From Chitinophaga silvisoli (GTDB lineage Bacteria; Bacteroidota; Bacteroidia; Chitinophagales; Chitinophagaceae): DNA of 64,000 nt. The position numbers and the translations under genes were made by a program. Positions within the stretch are counted from its first letter, which is position 1. The number at the start of each line of letters is the position of its first letter. The notes under the pieces were generated by a model. The model saw only the letters and a program-made list of their open reading frames with translations. It had not been told where the DNA came from and ran no database searches. This document shows, in pieces, positions 9,098 through 17,852 of the stretch. The stretch spans positions 744,001 through 808,000 of the forward strand of contig NZ_QTJV01000002.1 of assembly GCF_003412465.1 (NCBI RefSeq), given 5' to 3'.

Positions 9098-11395
9098 ATG
9101 GTTAAAAGCTATAGACATATAACTTCCCCGGTCCTGGCGGTTTTGTTCGCCATGGGCTTTTATGCGTGTAGTACGACTAAGTCTGTACCGGAAGGCGATC
9201 GCCTGTATACAGGTACGACCGTAAAGTGGGATGGCAAAAAGCCCAGGGATTATGGTACGCTCAAAGCCAGTCTGGAAAGCAGCGTAAGGCCGAAACCTAA
9301 CAAAAAATTCCTGGGCATGCCTATTCGGCTCTGGCTCTATAACCTGGGCAAAAAACCTAAAGGGAAAGGCCTCAATTACCTGCTTCGCAATAAACTGGGA
9401 GAGGCTCCCGTGCTGCTAAGTTCAGCTAAACCCGATTATACTGCCAATGTGCTGGAACAATACATGGTAGACAATGGCTTCTTCCAGGCACTTGTTACTT
9501 CAGAGATAAAAACCTCAGGTAGCAAAAAAGCATCCGGTGTATATACAGTGACTCCTAATCACCGCTACCGCATCAAGAGTGTAACTTACGAAACTGACAG
9601 CAGCGATTTGGGTAAAGCTATTGCTGCAGCATACAAGAATACCTCTCTGAAGATCAACCGCCCTTATCGCCTGGATAGTATCAAGGCAGAAAGAGTGAGG
9701 ATCAATAATATCCTGAAAGATCAGGGCTACTATTACTTTACTGTAGATCATTTGTTGGTAGAAGTAGATAGTACCAATAATGGAATGGTAGATCTGTACC
9801 TGAAAGTGAAACCCGAAACACCGCCACAGGCAAAGCGGCCGTACACAATGAAGAACATCACGCTGTACCCCGATTATTCGCTGGATCAGGATTCAATGGC
9901 CCGCAGAGGTACACCGGTTTTATACAATGGTCTCCGCATCATAGACTCGGCTAAGAAGTTCAAACCCAGCGTATTTGACCGCATGGTCTTCCTGAAACCG
10001 GATAGCCTGTACAGATTAAGTAATCATGACATTACCCTGCATCGCCTCACTGACCTTGGTACCTTCAAATTTGTAAAAGGACAGTTCCGGCAGGTGAGGG
10101 GAGATAGTTCCAGGCTCAATGCCAGCTTCTATCTCACACCGTACCCAAGACGCAGTTTATCTGCCGAATTGAGAGGTACTTCCAAGTCTAACAACTTTGC
10201 AGGCTCTGAATTAAAGATAACCGCCAAGAACCGTAACTGGCTGCACTATGCTGATCTGCTGGAGATCTCACTTTCCGGTGGTCTGGAATGGCAGGTAGGG
10301 GGTAAGGCAACATCCACGGCAGTGGGCGGCAATGGATATAACCTGAAGGCAGAAGCGGCGGTGACTATTCCCCGTTTCTATCAGCCATTCTGGAATCTGA
10401 ATGTGCATACACCGTATGTACCACGCACCCGCATCAGTGTGAGCTATGAATTGTTTAGCCGGAGCCAGTTGTACAATCTGAATGCATATAACTTCCAGTT
10501 CCAGTATATCTGGCGCAAGACCCAATACCTGGAACATAAGTGGGCACCTGTATCCGTTACTTATGTACTGCCTACCAAAACGACAACAGGATATGACAGT
10601 ATCTTAAAGTATGATCCCAGCCAGCGGGCAGCGATAGAGAAGCAATTCATCCTGGGTGGCAGCTATGATATTACTTATGACAATAAGGCCTCCAATAAGA
10701 TCCATACATTCTACATGAATGGCAACCTTGATTACTCCGGTAATCTGGCAGGCCTGATTGTTCCCAGGAATGATACCGGCATGAAAACCATAGTAGGTAG
10801 CCCGTTTGCACAGTACATTCGTTTGTCTGCCGATATACGTCATTACTGGAAACTAAGCAGGGGACTGACATGGGTAAACAGGATTTTTGCAGGCTATGGT
10901 ATGCCGTATGGTAACTCAAGCACCTTACCCTTTGTGAAGCAGTACTTTATAGGTGGTAGCAGTAGTTTGAGAGGTTTCCGTGCCAGAACCCTGGGTCCTG
11001 GTAGCTATCGGGATACCAGCAGTAAGTACCTGGCCAATGAAGCCGGTGATGTGAAACTGGAATACAACTCCGAGATACGTGCACATCTCTCTGGTATCTT
11101 CAACGCAGCAGTATTCCTGGATGCCGGTAATATCTGGCTCAAGAAAGAGATACCTGAAAAACCGGGAAGTCAGTTCAGCACCGGTAGATTTCTCAGTCAG
11201 ATCGCAGTAGATGCGGGTGCAGGTTTACGTGTGGATGCATCTATTCTTGTAGTACGTCTGGATCTGGCCTTCCCTCTCCGAAAACCGTGGTTGCCAGAGG
11301 GCGAGCGATGGGTGATGAAGGATGTTAAGTTCGGGGATCCGGATTGGCGCAAGGAGAATTTGATTCTGAATATTGCGATCGGTTATCCGTTCTAA
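9098..11395 (+). CDS. tamL: TamL: lipoprotein Omp85/TamA-family outer-membrane protein
   Basis: 765 residues. The N-terminus is a lipoprotein signal with lipobox GFYAC (cysteine 24), which marks the Bacteroidota TamL form rather than classical TamA. POTRA-like segments follow (about residues 30-260), then a beta-barrel with the Omp85 signatures FIGGSSSLRGFRARTLGPG and a terminal GYPF ending in an aromatic residue. The start is one base after the tamB stop, so translation is probably coupled. The product should sit in the outer membrane and contact TamB. A terminator is absent before rlpA, 18 bp on. Confidence 0.92.
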   Translation: MVKSYRHITSPVLAVLFAMGFYACSTTKSVPEGDRLYTGTTVKWDGKKPRDYGTLKASLESSVRPKPNKKFLGMPIRLWLYNLGKKPKGKGLNYLLRNKLGEAPVLLSSAKPDYTANVLEQYMVDNGFFQALVTSEIKTSGSKKASGVYTVTPNHRYRIKSVTYETDSSDLGKAIAAAYKNTSLKINRPYRLDSIKAERVRINNILKDQGYYYFTVDHLLVEVDSTNNGMVDLYLKVKPETPPQAKRPYTMKNITLYPDYSLDQDSMARRGTPVLYNGLRIIDSAKKFKPSVFDRMVFLKPDSLYRLSNHDITLHRLTDLGTFKFVKGQFRQVRGDSSRLNASFYLTPYPRRSLSAELRGTSKSNNFAGSELKITAKNRNWLHYADLLEISLSGGLEWQVGGKATSTAVGGNGYNLKAEAAVTIPRFYQPFWNLNVHTPYVPRTRISVSYELFSRSQLYNLNAYNFQFQYIWRKTQYLEHKWAPVSVTYVLPTKTTTGYDSILKYDPSQRAAIEKQFILGGSYDITYDNKASNKIHTFYMNGNLDYSGNLAGLIVPRNDTGMKTIVGSPFAQYIRLSADIRHYWKLSRGLTWVNRIFAGYGMPYGNSSTLPFVKQYFIGGSSSLRGFRARTLGPGSYRDTSSKYLANEAGDVKLEYNSEIRAHLSGIFNAAVFLDAGNIWLKKEIPEKPGSQFSTGRFLSQIAVDAGAGLRVDASILVVRLDLAFPLRKPWLPEGERWVMKDVKFGDPDWRKENLILNIAIGYPF

Positions 11396-11413
11396 TTGGT
11401 TTAACTTAGCAAT

Positions 11414-11797
11414 ATGCCTATGATTACAAAGAAACACTCAAGGACCTTGCTCGTGCTGTGTAGCGCGATGCTGATTTTATTTTCTTCCTGTAGCAGGAAA
11501 ATTACAGAAAGTGGAAAAGCATCTTATTATGCGGACAAGTTTGAAGGCAGGAAAACTGCCAGTGGCAGCATCTTTCACCAGAACAAAATGACCGCAGCAC
11601 ACCGTACATTGCCTTTCGGCACAAAAGTGAAGGTGGTGAATATTGCCAACGGCCGCACGGCAAAAGTTACCATTACAGACCGGGGGCCTTTTGCAGAAGG
11701 CAGGGTAATAGACTTGTCGAAGAAAGCTGCAAAGAAACTGGGGATGATCAGCACAGGAGTGGCACAGGTAGAAATAAAATATAAAAAGAAGAAATAA
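11414..11797 (+). CDS. rlpA: RlpA-like lipoprotein (septal-ring lytic transglycosylase family, DPBB domain)
   Basis: 127 residues. A lipoprotein signal ends in LFSSC (cysteine 26), followed by one double-psi beta-barrel with the RlpA hallmarks GKASYYADKFEGRKTASG and TDRGPFAEGRVIDLS. In Pseudomonas RlpA cleaves peptidoglycan glycan strands lacking stem peptides; Escherichia coli RlpA shows no such activity, so activity here is not certain. There is no C-terminal SPOR domain, so septal targeting by denuded glycans is unlikely. It is the last gene of the tamB-tamL-rlpA run. An alternative start is the ATG two codons later. Confidence 0.9.
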   Translation: MPMITKKHSRTLLVLCSAMLILFSSCSRKITESGKASYYADKFEGRKTASGSIFHQNKMTAAHRTLPFGTKVKVVNIANGRTAKVTITDRGPFAEGRVIDLSKKAAKKLGMISTGVAQVEIKYKKKK

Positions 11798-11900
11798 ATA
11801 CCCTGGGAAAAAGACAGTCTTAACTATAAATGCTGTTTTTTCGGAGCTTCATTTCCCGAAAAAGATTTACTTAAATATATAACCAGCGCTAAGCAACAAT

Positions 11901-11957
11901 AAAAAAGTGGGCAGTAACAAAGAGGAATCCCTCCTTTACTGCCCACTTTCTTTTTTA
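11901..11957. terminator. Bidirectional terminator between rlpA and the PfpI gene
   Basis: AAAAAAGTGGGCAGTAA and TTACTGCCCACTTTCTTTTTT form an 11-bp perfect core stem (11907-11917 with 11936-11946), with an A-run on one side and a T-run on the other. It can end both convergent transcripts. Confidence 0.85.
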
Positions 11958-11966
11958 CATGCCTGC

Positions 11967-12518
11967 TCAGGCGTGAACACCTTCTCCAATCTCTTCCACC
12001 ATTTTTCTGCAAAAAGCAGGCAGATCATGTGGGTTACGACTGGTAACCAGTCCGTTATCCACCACTACCTCCTCATCAACCCAGTTGGCACCAGCATTCA
12101 CCAGGTCCGTTTTTAAAGAAGGATAGGAGGTCACCCTTCTACCTTTTAACTCACCTGTTTCAATCAATGTCCACGGACCATGGCAGATAGCAGCTATAGG
12201 CTTACTATCATCAAAAAAACCGCTTACAAAGTTTACAGCCTCCTGATTTTCACGTAAGTGATCAGGATTCATTACACCACCTGGCAGTACCAGGGCATCA
12301 TAATCTTTTGCATTGGCATTGCTAACAGTCAGGTTAACGGGATAACTATTACCCCAGTCCTTTTCAGCCCATGCTTTCACTTCTCCATCGTGCAGGGATA
12401 TAACATCTACTTCCGCACCAGCATCTTTTAATGCCTCCAATGGTTTGGTAAATTCTACCTCTTCAAATCCATCTGCTACCAGGATAGCTACTTTCTTATT
12501 ACTGAGCTTGTTTTCCAT
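11967..12518 (-). CDS. DJ-1/PfpI family protein (YhbO/PfpI-like)
   Basis: 183 residues, full length for PfpI. It has the nucleophile elbow AICHGPW (C112, H113) and the acidic partner in DGFEEVE (E19/E20), which together form the PfpI active site. PfpI-type proteins have been reported as intracellular peptidases, and related DJ-1/YhbO proteins as stress-protection or glycation-related enzymes; the substrate cannot be told from sequence. It is a lone gene on the minus strand, convergent with rlpA. Confidence 0.9.
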   Translation of the reverse strand: MENKLSNKKVAILVADGFEEVEFTKPLEALKDAGAEVDVISLHDGEVKAWAEKDWGNSYPVNLTVSNANAKDYDALVLPGGVMNPDHLRENQEAVNFVSGFFDDSKPIAAICHGPWTLIETGELKGRRVTSYPSLKTDLVNAGANWVDEEVVVDNGLVTSRNPHDLPAFCRKMVEEIGEGVHA

Positions 12519-12959
12519 AATTCATGTTTTAAAAATGATGGTGTTTAAGTGCTATTAATGCCAGTACAAAAACGGTTCCTTTTAGGCACCCGCAACCAGA
12601 CAGACTTTGCACGGATGATTTCCCCATAGGAGTTGTCCACATTTTTACTCACATGCAGGTATCGTTACTCATTTTCCTTACATTTTTGTAGTATTTATTC
12701 TATTTTTTTTGGAATTCTTATGACAGTATTGTTATTTGCAGGACAATCAGTGTGAACCATATACCTTCTGAGAATGACGAGAAATACCATCACAACAAGT
12801 GGAATGTGAGTGTCGTGGGATGTGTTTAGAGCTGACTTTTAATTTTTTACCCATTCTTTATTTGTAATTTCCTTTTTCAAGTACTTACGTTTATTGTTGT
12901 TCCGTATAATTTACGGAAGCGGAAGTATTATATTACCTAGTCTCCATATCCTATCTTAA

Positions 12960-13070
12960 TAACCAATCTTTGGCTGCCGGTGGAACGTTCGCCGGCAGTA
13001 CCTTTTAAAAAAAGAGAGGCACAACCATTATCTTTGAAAGCGCTTTGCTAAATAGCAAAGCGCTTTTTTT
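12960..13070 (+). ncRNA. Possible small RNA ending at a strong terminator upstream of corA
   Basis: Two successive hairpins occur with no open reading frame between them. The first is CTGCCGG/CCGGCAG with a loop containing TGGAACGTTCG. The second is a 14-bp perfect stem with a T-run. A terminator that close before a gene and after no gene suggests a short transcript ending here, or a leader/attenuator of corA. I do not recognise an Rfam family, and the 5' end is a guess. Confidence 0.25.
13037..13070 (+). terminator. Strong hairpin with T-run upstream of corA
   Basis: AAAGCGCTTTGCTA and TAGCAAAGCGCTTT are perfect complements (14 bp) around a two-base loop, followed by Ts to 13070. It is unusual in lying about 100 bp upstream of a gene (corA start 13167), with no gene immediately before it. 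Confidence 0.75.
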
Positions 13071-13166
13071 GTGGTCTGTTTATTGGGAAAAAAGAGCGGC
13101 TTGCTGATGTCTGCAACCGGATTTAAAGGCCCAAAAGTCAACTGTTTTTTTGTTTACATTTATAAC

Positions 13167-14273
13167 ATGCGTAAGTCAAAGTCCATCATACCCATTCCCA
13201 TCCCGGATGTACTGAACCCATTCAAGGCGAAGAAGCAAAGGATTATGAACTATAATCCGGTGACAGGCCCTGCTTCACGCCCGCCGGGTAGATGCGAGAA
13301 AGTAACAATATTTGATTACACACCGGTACATGTGACAGAGAGTTCTGGAGAAGACCATCGCATGATTTTCAAATACATTGATACACCGGAAGCTACCTGG
13401 ATCAATGTAGATGGGATCAATAAAGAAACGGTTCATGAAATTTGCACAAAACTGGGCATACACATGCTGCTGGAAGAAGATATCATGAGTATCGGGCAGC
13501 GGGCCAAGATGGATGAGATAGGGGCACATCTTTTTGCCTTATTGCCAATGGCCTATTACAATGTAGAATCAGCAGCGATAGAGTATGAGCAGGTGAGCAT
13601 TGTGGTAGGTAAAAACTATGTGATTTCCTTCCAGGAAGAGGCTACAAGAGATGTATTTGATCATGTAAGAGAAAAGCTCAGAATAGACAATTCCAGGATC
13701 CGTAGTGCGGGGGTGGACTATTTATGTTATAGCCTGCTGGATATAATTGTGGATTCTTACTTCCTGATCCTGGATAAACTGGGAGACCGGATAGAGCTGA
13801 TGGAAGACCTGGTGCAGCACCAACCCAATACTCGTACCCTGGCGAGGATCAATTACCTGCGCAGGGAGCTTTTATTGTTTAAGCGGGCTATCTCTCCGGT
13901 GAGGGACCTGATCAATGGGTTTATGAAAAGCGAAAGTCCGCTACTGGATGAGCGGACTATGAAATACTTTAAAGACGTGTATGATCATATCATACAGGCC
14001 AATGACCTGGCGGAGAACTATCGGGAAGCACTGCTAAACGTACAGGAGCAGTACCATACACAGATCAACCTGAAGATGAATGAGATCATGAAGGTGCTTG
14101 CGGTGGTAACGACCCTGATGGCTCCTTTGACACTGGTAGCGGGGATCTACGGGATGAACTTTGAATACATGCCGGAGCTGCATACCAGGGATGGCTACTA
14201 TGTAGTACTGGGTGCGATGGTGCTCATGCTGGTGGGCATGATAGTCTTTTTCAGAAAAAGAGGGTGGTTCTGA
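13167..14273 (+). CDS. corA: CorA-type divalent cation (Mg2+/Co2+) channel
   Basis: 368 residues from the ATG at 13167 (MRKSKSII). The frame is open 32 codons further upstream, but the extra residues look unlike CorA and overlap the terminator region. A large cytoplasmic N-terminal domain is followed by two C-terminal membrane helices. The pore signature GMN is at residues 329-331, followed by FEYMPEL and the last helix, with a basic tail KRGWF. CorA forms a pentameric channel in the inner membrane. It stands alone and converges with the DUF2480 gene. Confidence 0.93.
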   Translation: MRKSKSIIPIPIPDVLNPFKAKKQRIMNYNPVTGPASRPPGRCEKVTIFDYTPVHVTESSGEDHRMIFKYIDTPEATWINVDGINKETVHEICTKLGIHMLLEEDIMSIGQRAKMDEIGAHLFALLPMAYYNVESAAIEYEQVSIVVGKNYVISFQEEATRDVFDHVREKLRIDNSRIRSAGVDYLCYSLLDIIVDSYFLILDKLGDRIELMEDLVQHQPNTRTLARINYLRRELLLFKRAISPVRDLINGFMKSESPLLDERTMKYFKDVYDHIIQANDLAENYREALLNVQEQYHTQINLKMNEIMKVLAVVTTLMAPLTLVAGIYGMNFEYMPELHTRDGYYVVLGAMVLMLVGMIVFFRKRGWF

Positions 14274-14360
14274 TCAGCTCTTTAAATAAATGATCCAGCG
14301 TGAATATTTCTTCCGGGAAACCGGAAAATGGCGCTGAGGATCTCTTTTAAACCTGCAAGA

Positions 14361-14864
14361 CTATTTCTTTTTATAAATAGGCACAGTAGAGCAAGGTTCT
14401 CCATACATAATACTCTTAGCCACCGGGCGCAGCAAACGTGTGATTTCCACATAAGCCGCTTCGCCGGCACCTTTATCCCCACAACCTTTTACTACTACAC
14501 GCTTATCTTCATAAGCACTCATGTCTATTGCATTCAGTCGCTTCATAAACTGGGTCTTAAACACTTCTTCTTTGGAACCAAAGGCAGCATAATTTGCAAT
14601 AGGCTCCAGGTAAGTCATCACCAGCATATAAGCCCAGAAAGGTATCACGGCATCTGCAGAGCAGATGATAGCAACGTTTTTATTTCTATACTGTTCCCAG
14701 TCTAATCCCTGTAATGCGGCACGGAAATCTTTTTCTTTCAGGATCATCTCCATAAAAAGATATTGTTTCAGGTCGAATACAACAGTTTCTTCCTGAGGAT
14801 AGTAGTCTTCCAGATCTAATGTGAGGAGTCCACTTTGCGCTACTTTATTTACTATCTCTTCCAT
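14361..14864 (-). CDS. DUF2480 family protein
   Basis: 167 residues matching the DUF2480 family, found in Bacteroidota and of unknown function. Recognisable parts are LDLEDYYP near the N-terminus, DLKQYLFMEMILKEKDFR, and VVVKGCGDKGAGEAAYVEITRLL near the C-terminus. There is no signal peptide or membrane segment, so it should be cytoplasmic. It lies downstream of ppiD on the same strand but is separated from it by a terminator. Confidence 0.85.
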   Translation of the reverse strand: MEEIVNKVAQSGLLTLDLEDYYPQEETVVFDLKQYLFMEMILKEKDFRAALQGLDWEQYRNKNVAIICSADAVIPFWAYMLVMTYLEPIANYAAFGSKEEVFKTQFMKRLNAIDMSAYEDKRVVVKGCGDKGAGEAAYVEITRLLRPVAKSIMYGEPCSTVPIYKKK

Positions 14865-14899
14865 GTATCAAATTTACTAAATAAATAAATGACCCTCTC

Positions 14900-14935
14900 T
14901 AAAACAAAAAAGCCCGGGGCGAATGCCCCGGGCTT
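14900..14935 (-). terminator. Terminator of ppiD
   Basis: Read on the minus strand, AAGCCCGGGGC and GCCCCGGGCTT form an 11-bp GC-rich stem with loop ATTC, followed by TTTTGTTTT. It lies 27 bp after the ppiD stop. Confidence 0.9.
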
Positions 14936-14961
14936 AAAATATCATCAGTTATTACTCTTCC

Positions 14962-17085
14962 TTAAAAGAATTTAGCACGATTATCCTCAATCTTATTCAG
15001 CTTCTTCAGCACTTCATACAGTTGACCACCCTGATCCAGGGTACCCTTTACTGTCTGCTCATACTGAGTAGCCATAGACAGTGGATCTACAGCTTGTGTA
15101 TTTGGGGTAAAGCCATCTACTTTCACCACAAACACACCTGCATTACCTTCGATAGGCGCAGTTACTTTACCCACACCCCATGCTTTATTGAAGATAGCAC
15201 CTACTACCCTTGGCTCAAAGCCAATATTTTCAACAAACGGAGTAGCGAAGTTCACATTTTCAGCTTTCAGCTGTGGCTGTTTTACAGCAGCTGCTGCAGC
15301 TTCCAGGCTGGTTGGAGAATTCAGCTTAGCAATCAGTTGCTCAGCTTTCTTTTGTTTCTTTACCAGTGCTTCTACCTGTGGTCTTACTTCATCCAGAGAG
15401 GCAGTGCCTTCTGCACGGATACCAGTCAGTACAGCTACTACATATTTATCTTCGAAAGTGAATACATTGCTCACATCGCCTTTCTTAGCCTCGTATGCCC
15501 AACGAACCAGTTCACGTGCCTGGCCGACACCTGGAATTACGAAATCCATAGGACGGAGATTATCAGCAATACGTTTGTTCAGACCTTTTTCCTGAACACT
15601 CTTTTCGAAAGTTTTAGCGTCGTGGTTCTGAGCAGCGAATTCATTGGCAGCAGCATAAGCTTTACTGTCAGTTTCTTTGCTCGCTTCTACTGGTTTTCCC
15701 AGGTAAGCCACTTTTACCGCAGGGCCAAAGTTCTTCTGGCTCATGATCTGAATGAGGTGATAACCGAACTGGGTCTTCACCACTTTCATTTCACCGGTTT
15801 TACCATCCAGCGCGAAATCTTTGAATTCAGTAACGAAAGAAGAAGATGGAGTTACATCGTACTCACCACCATTGTCTTTGCTACCTGGATCGTCAGATAA
15901 CTGGGCTGCCAGCGCTTTGAAATCTGCACCACCCTTTACAGCTGCCTCGATGCTGTCGATACGGATCTTGGCAATTGAGTCAGGCAGACCTGCACCAGTT
16001 TGAGGATTGGCAGTTGCAATTAAGATGTGACGCACCTTTACGCTATCTGGCAAAGTTTTGCGATCCATCATTTTTGCGAATACGATCAGGTTGTTGTCGA
16101 AGTAAGGACCGAATACGGTACCTACTGGCAGACTAGCGATGGTATCTTTCTGAGGAACCATCAGTGCTGACTTGGCAACGAAACCATCGAAGTAAGGGAT
16201 ATCGGAATTGCGTTTTACGAAGTTTTCGATATTTGCCAGACCGGTAGTATCCAATTCATCTTTTGCATCGAGCAATACTTTCAGTGCATTAGCAGTATCC
16301 TGGGAGGAAGGCAGTGCATTGAAAGAGATATAATCTACGCGACGGCCTTCTTCAGTTTTGAAGTTAGCCTTGTGGTTATTAATATATGTATTCAGTTCGC
16401 TATCGGTAACCTTGATAGTAGAATCTGCAATAGATGCATAAGGAGCAGATACATAAGATACGCTCGCAAACTGTGAGTTATCTTTTATCTGGGCTTCGGC
16501 CAGCCATTTAGGATAGTATACACCACCCTTGATGAGGGAGATATATTTTTCCTGCATTCTTGACCTTATAATATAGCTTTCCATTTGTTTCAGCGCGGTT
16601 CTCATTCTGCCGGTCTGATCCTGACCTACAGAAGACAAAGCCTGTTGCAGAGCAGCACGGTCGAACTGACCGGTCTTCCTGTCTGTGAACTGCTGTACTA
16701 CAATTGGATTAGGTTCTTTACCACTGAACTGATCTACCAGTTCATTTTCAGTTACCTGAATACCCAGTTTATCATATTGGGCAGTCATGATTTGCTCACT
16801 TACGAACTGGTTCCATGCCTGCTCACGGGCATACTGTTGAACCTGTTCATTCAGATTACCGGTTGGGCTTTGCTGGCGTGCAGCTGCCTCGGCATCCTGG
16901 ATCATTTGCTGATACTGGGTGATATCTAACTCTTCACCATTGACTTTACCCACCGTAGTAGAACGGCGCATGATGGAATTTCTGCCGAAAAAGGCATCCT
17001 GCAGCAGGAAACTGACAATAGCCACGCAGATCACTACTACGATCACCACGGCATATTTATCCCTGATCTTCTGAATAACTGACAT
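14962..17085 (-). CDS. ppiD: PpiD/SurA-like membrane-anchored peptidyl-prolyl isomerase
   Basis: 707 residues. The topology is a short cytoplasmic N-terminus, one transmembrane helix (about residues 12-28) and a long periplasmic part. A SurA-N-like chaperone domain (about 35-200) is followed by a parvulin PPIase domain near residues 345-450, recognised by VRHILIA and QLSDDPGSKDNGGEYD, ending HLIQI. A second, more degenerate parvulin-like region is possible towards the C-terminus. PpiD assists folding of exported proteins as they leave the translocon. It has its own promoter and terminator. Confidence 0.9.
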   Translation of the reverse strand: MSVIQKIRDKYAVVIVVVICVAIVSFLLQDAFFGRNSIMRRSTTVGKVNGEELDITQYQQMIQDAEAAARQQSPTGNLNEQVQQYAREQAWNQFVSEQIMTAQYDKLGIQVTENELVDQFSGKEPNPIVVQQFTDRKTGQFDRAALQQALSSVGQDQTGRMRTALKQMESYIIRSRMQEKYISLIKGGVYYPKWLAEAQIKDNSQFASVSYVSAPYASIADSTIKVTDSELNTYINNHKANFKTEEGRRVDYISFNALPSSQDTANALKVLLDAKDELDTTGLANIENFVKRNSDIPYFDGFVAKSALMVPQKDTIASLPVGTVFGPYFDNNLIVFAKMMDRKTLPDSVKVRHILIATANPQTGAGLPDSIAKIRIDSIEAAVKGGADFKALAAQLSDDPGSKDNGGEYDVTPSSSFVTEFKDFALDGKTGEMKVVKTQFGYHLIQIMSQKNFGPAVKVAYLGKPVEASKETDSKAYAAANEFAAQNHDAKTFEKSVQEKGLNKRIADNLRPMDFVIPGVGQARELVRWAYEAKKGDVSNVFTFEDKYVVAVLTGIRAEGTASLDEVRPQVEALVKKQKKAEQLIAKLNSPTSLEAAAAAVKQPQLKAENVNFATPFVENIGFEPRVVGAIFNKAWGVGKVTAPIEGNAGVFVVKVDGFTPNTQAVDPLSMATQYEQTVKGTLDQGGQLYEVLKKLNKIEDNRAKFF

Positions 17086-17116
17086 ATATTATATAGTCTA
17101 AATTTTTTAAGGAAAG

Positions 17117-17148
17117 CAAAAATAGAATAAAATAACTGTATCTACAAA
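17117..17148 (-). promoter_or_regulatory. Bacteroidota-type promoter of ppiD
   Basis: On the minus strand TTTG (17145-17148) is followed, after 20 bases, by TATTTTTG (17117-17124). This matches the Bacteroidota -33 TTTG / -7 TAnnTTTG consensus and leaves a leader of roughly 25 bases before the ppiD ATG at 17085. Confidence 0.6.
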
Positions 17149-17231
17149 ACAGATTTTTTTGGCTCAAACCCAATACAGTAAAGGGTTTCATTGAAAATTA
17201 CGGTATAGGTATTTTATCTTTCATTCACAGG

Positions 17232-17240
17232 TTATCCACA
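17232..17240 (+). promoter_or_regulatory. DnaA box (exact TTATCCACA)
   Basis: Exact match to the DnaA box consensus TTATNCACA, in the non-coding stretch between ppiD and nadA. Confidence 0.6.
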
Positions 17241-17455
17241 TTAAGGTTAAAAAAGACAGTGTTGAATACACCCTGAAATTAACTTCCAGGTGCCGCTACT
17301 GACGTTTATTTCGGGCTTAAACCACTTAAAGAAATTAAGGGCTCAATATTCACATTTCAGATTGTCCAGTTTCCTGATTCACATCGAAATGTGTACAAAA
17401 GTGAAAGTAAAACTAAAAACGGGAAATGCATAGAGAAATAATTTTTGAGCTCGTT

Positions 17456-17464
17456 TTATCCACA
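17456..17464 (+). promoter_or_regulatory. DnaA box (exact TTATCCACA)
   Basis: Second exact TTATCCACA in the same non-coding stretch, same orientation as the first, 224 bp from it. Confidence 0.6.
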
Positions 17465-17852
17465 TGACCTGTTAAAAAACCCACCTTTTTTGTTCAATAA
17501 CCTCTGAAAAACCCGAGGTCGGTGACCGTAAAACTAAATTTGTTATTTCCTTAAATGTTGGTCTGAAGAAAAAATGGCCTGTTTTGTGGATTGTTATACC
17601 CTGTAGTTAACATTTTTTTAATACTGGGTACCCAAACAAAATATTCACGCAATGAGAAATCCACCTATGTGGATATAAGTGCCAAAAATCAATGCTATGG
17701 CCGAAATTGGCTGTTAATTTCCTGTGAATAGAACAGGCAAAAAGAATAACAACTACATTTGTACACGGTGGCAAAAATTACTTTCCCCATATTCACAGCC
17801 CTAGTAGTAGTGGGTTTTTCTTTTTTAAAAAGAATAAATTATAAATATAGTT

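Larger units (their letters stand above)
12519..13166. other. 648-bp non-coding stretch between the PfpI gene and corA
   Basis: No convincing coding frame is present. Visible elements are a short perfect palindrome TTCCGTA-TAATT-TACGGAA (12900-12918), a hairpin CTGCCGG/CCGGCAG (about 12973-12997), a TATCTTTG promoter-like octamer (13029-13036), and a very strong hairpin with a T-run (13037-13070). The 5' third, upstream of the PfpI gene, presumably contains that gene's promoter, but I could not pick one out. Confidence 0.6.
17086..17852. other. 767-bp non-coding region between divergent ppiD and nadA, with DnaA boxes
   Basis: No gene is visible. It is AT-rich and contains two exact DnaA boxes TTATCCACA (17232-17240 and 17456-17464). 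Near matches are TGTGGATAT (17668-17676), part of the palindrome ATCCAC-CTAT-GTGGAT (17659-17674), and ATATTCACA (about 17789-17797). A TACATTTG promoter-like octamer (17754-17761) precedes nadA. The region is much longer than needed for two divergent promoters. I read it as part of a replication-origin region (inference). Confidence 0.55.

Noticed and set aside
13037..13166. M-box or other Mg2+ riboswitch before corA
   Set aside because: Only simple hairpins are visible; I could not match any known magnesium riboswitch architecture.
15022..15900. 292-codon frame opposite ppiD
   Set aside because: Antisense to a clear PpiD gene; low-complexity aromatic/Ser-rich translation without recognisable motifs.
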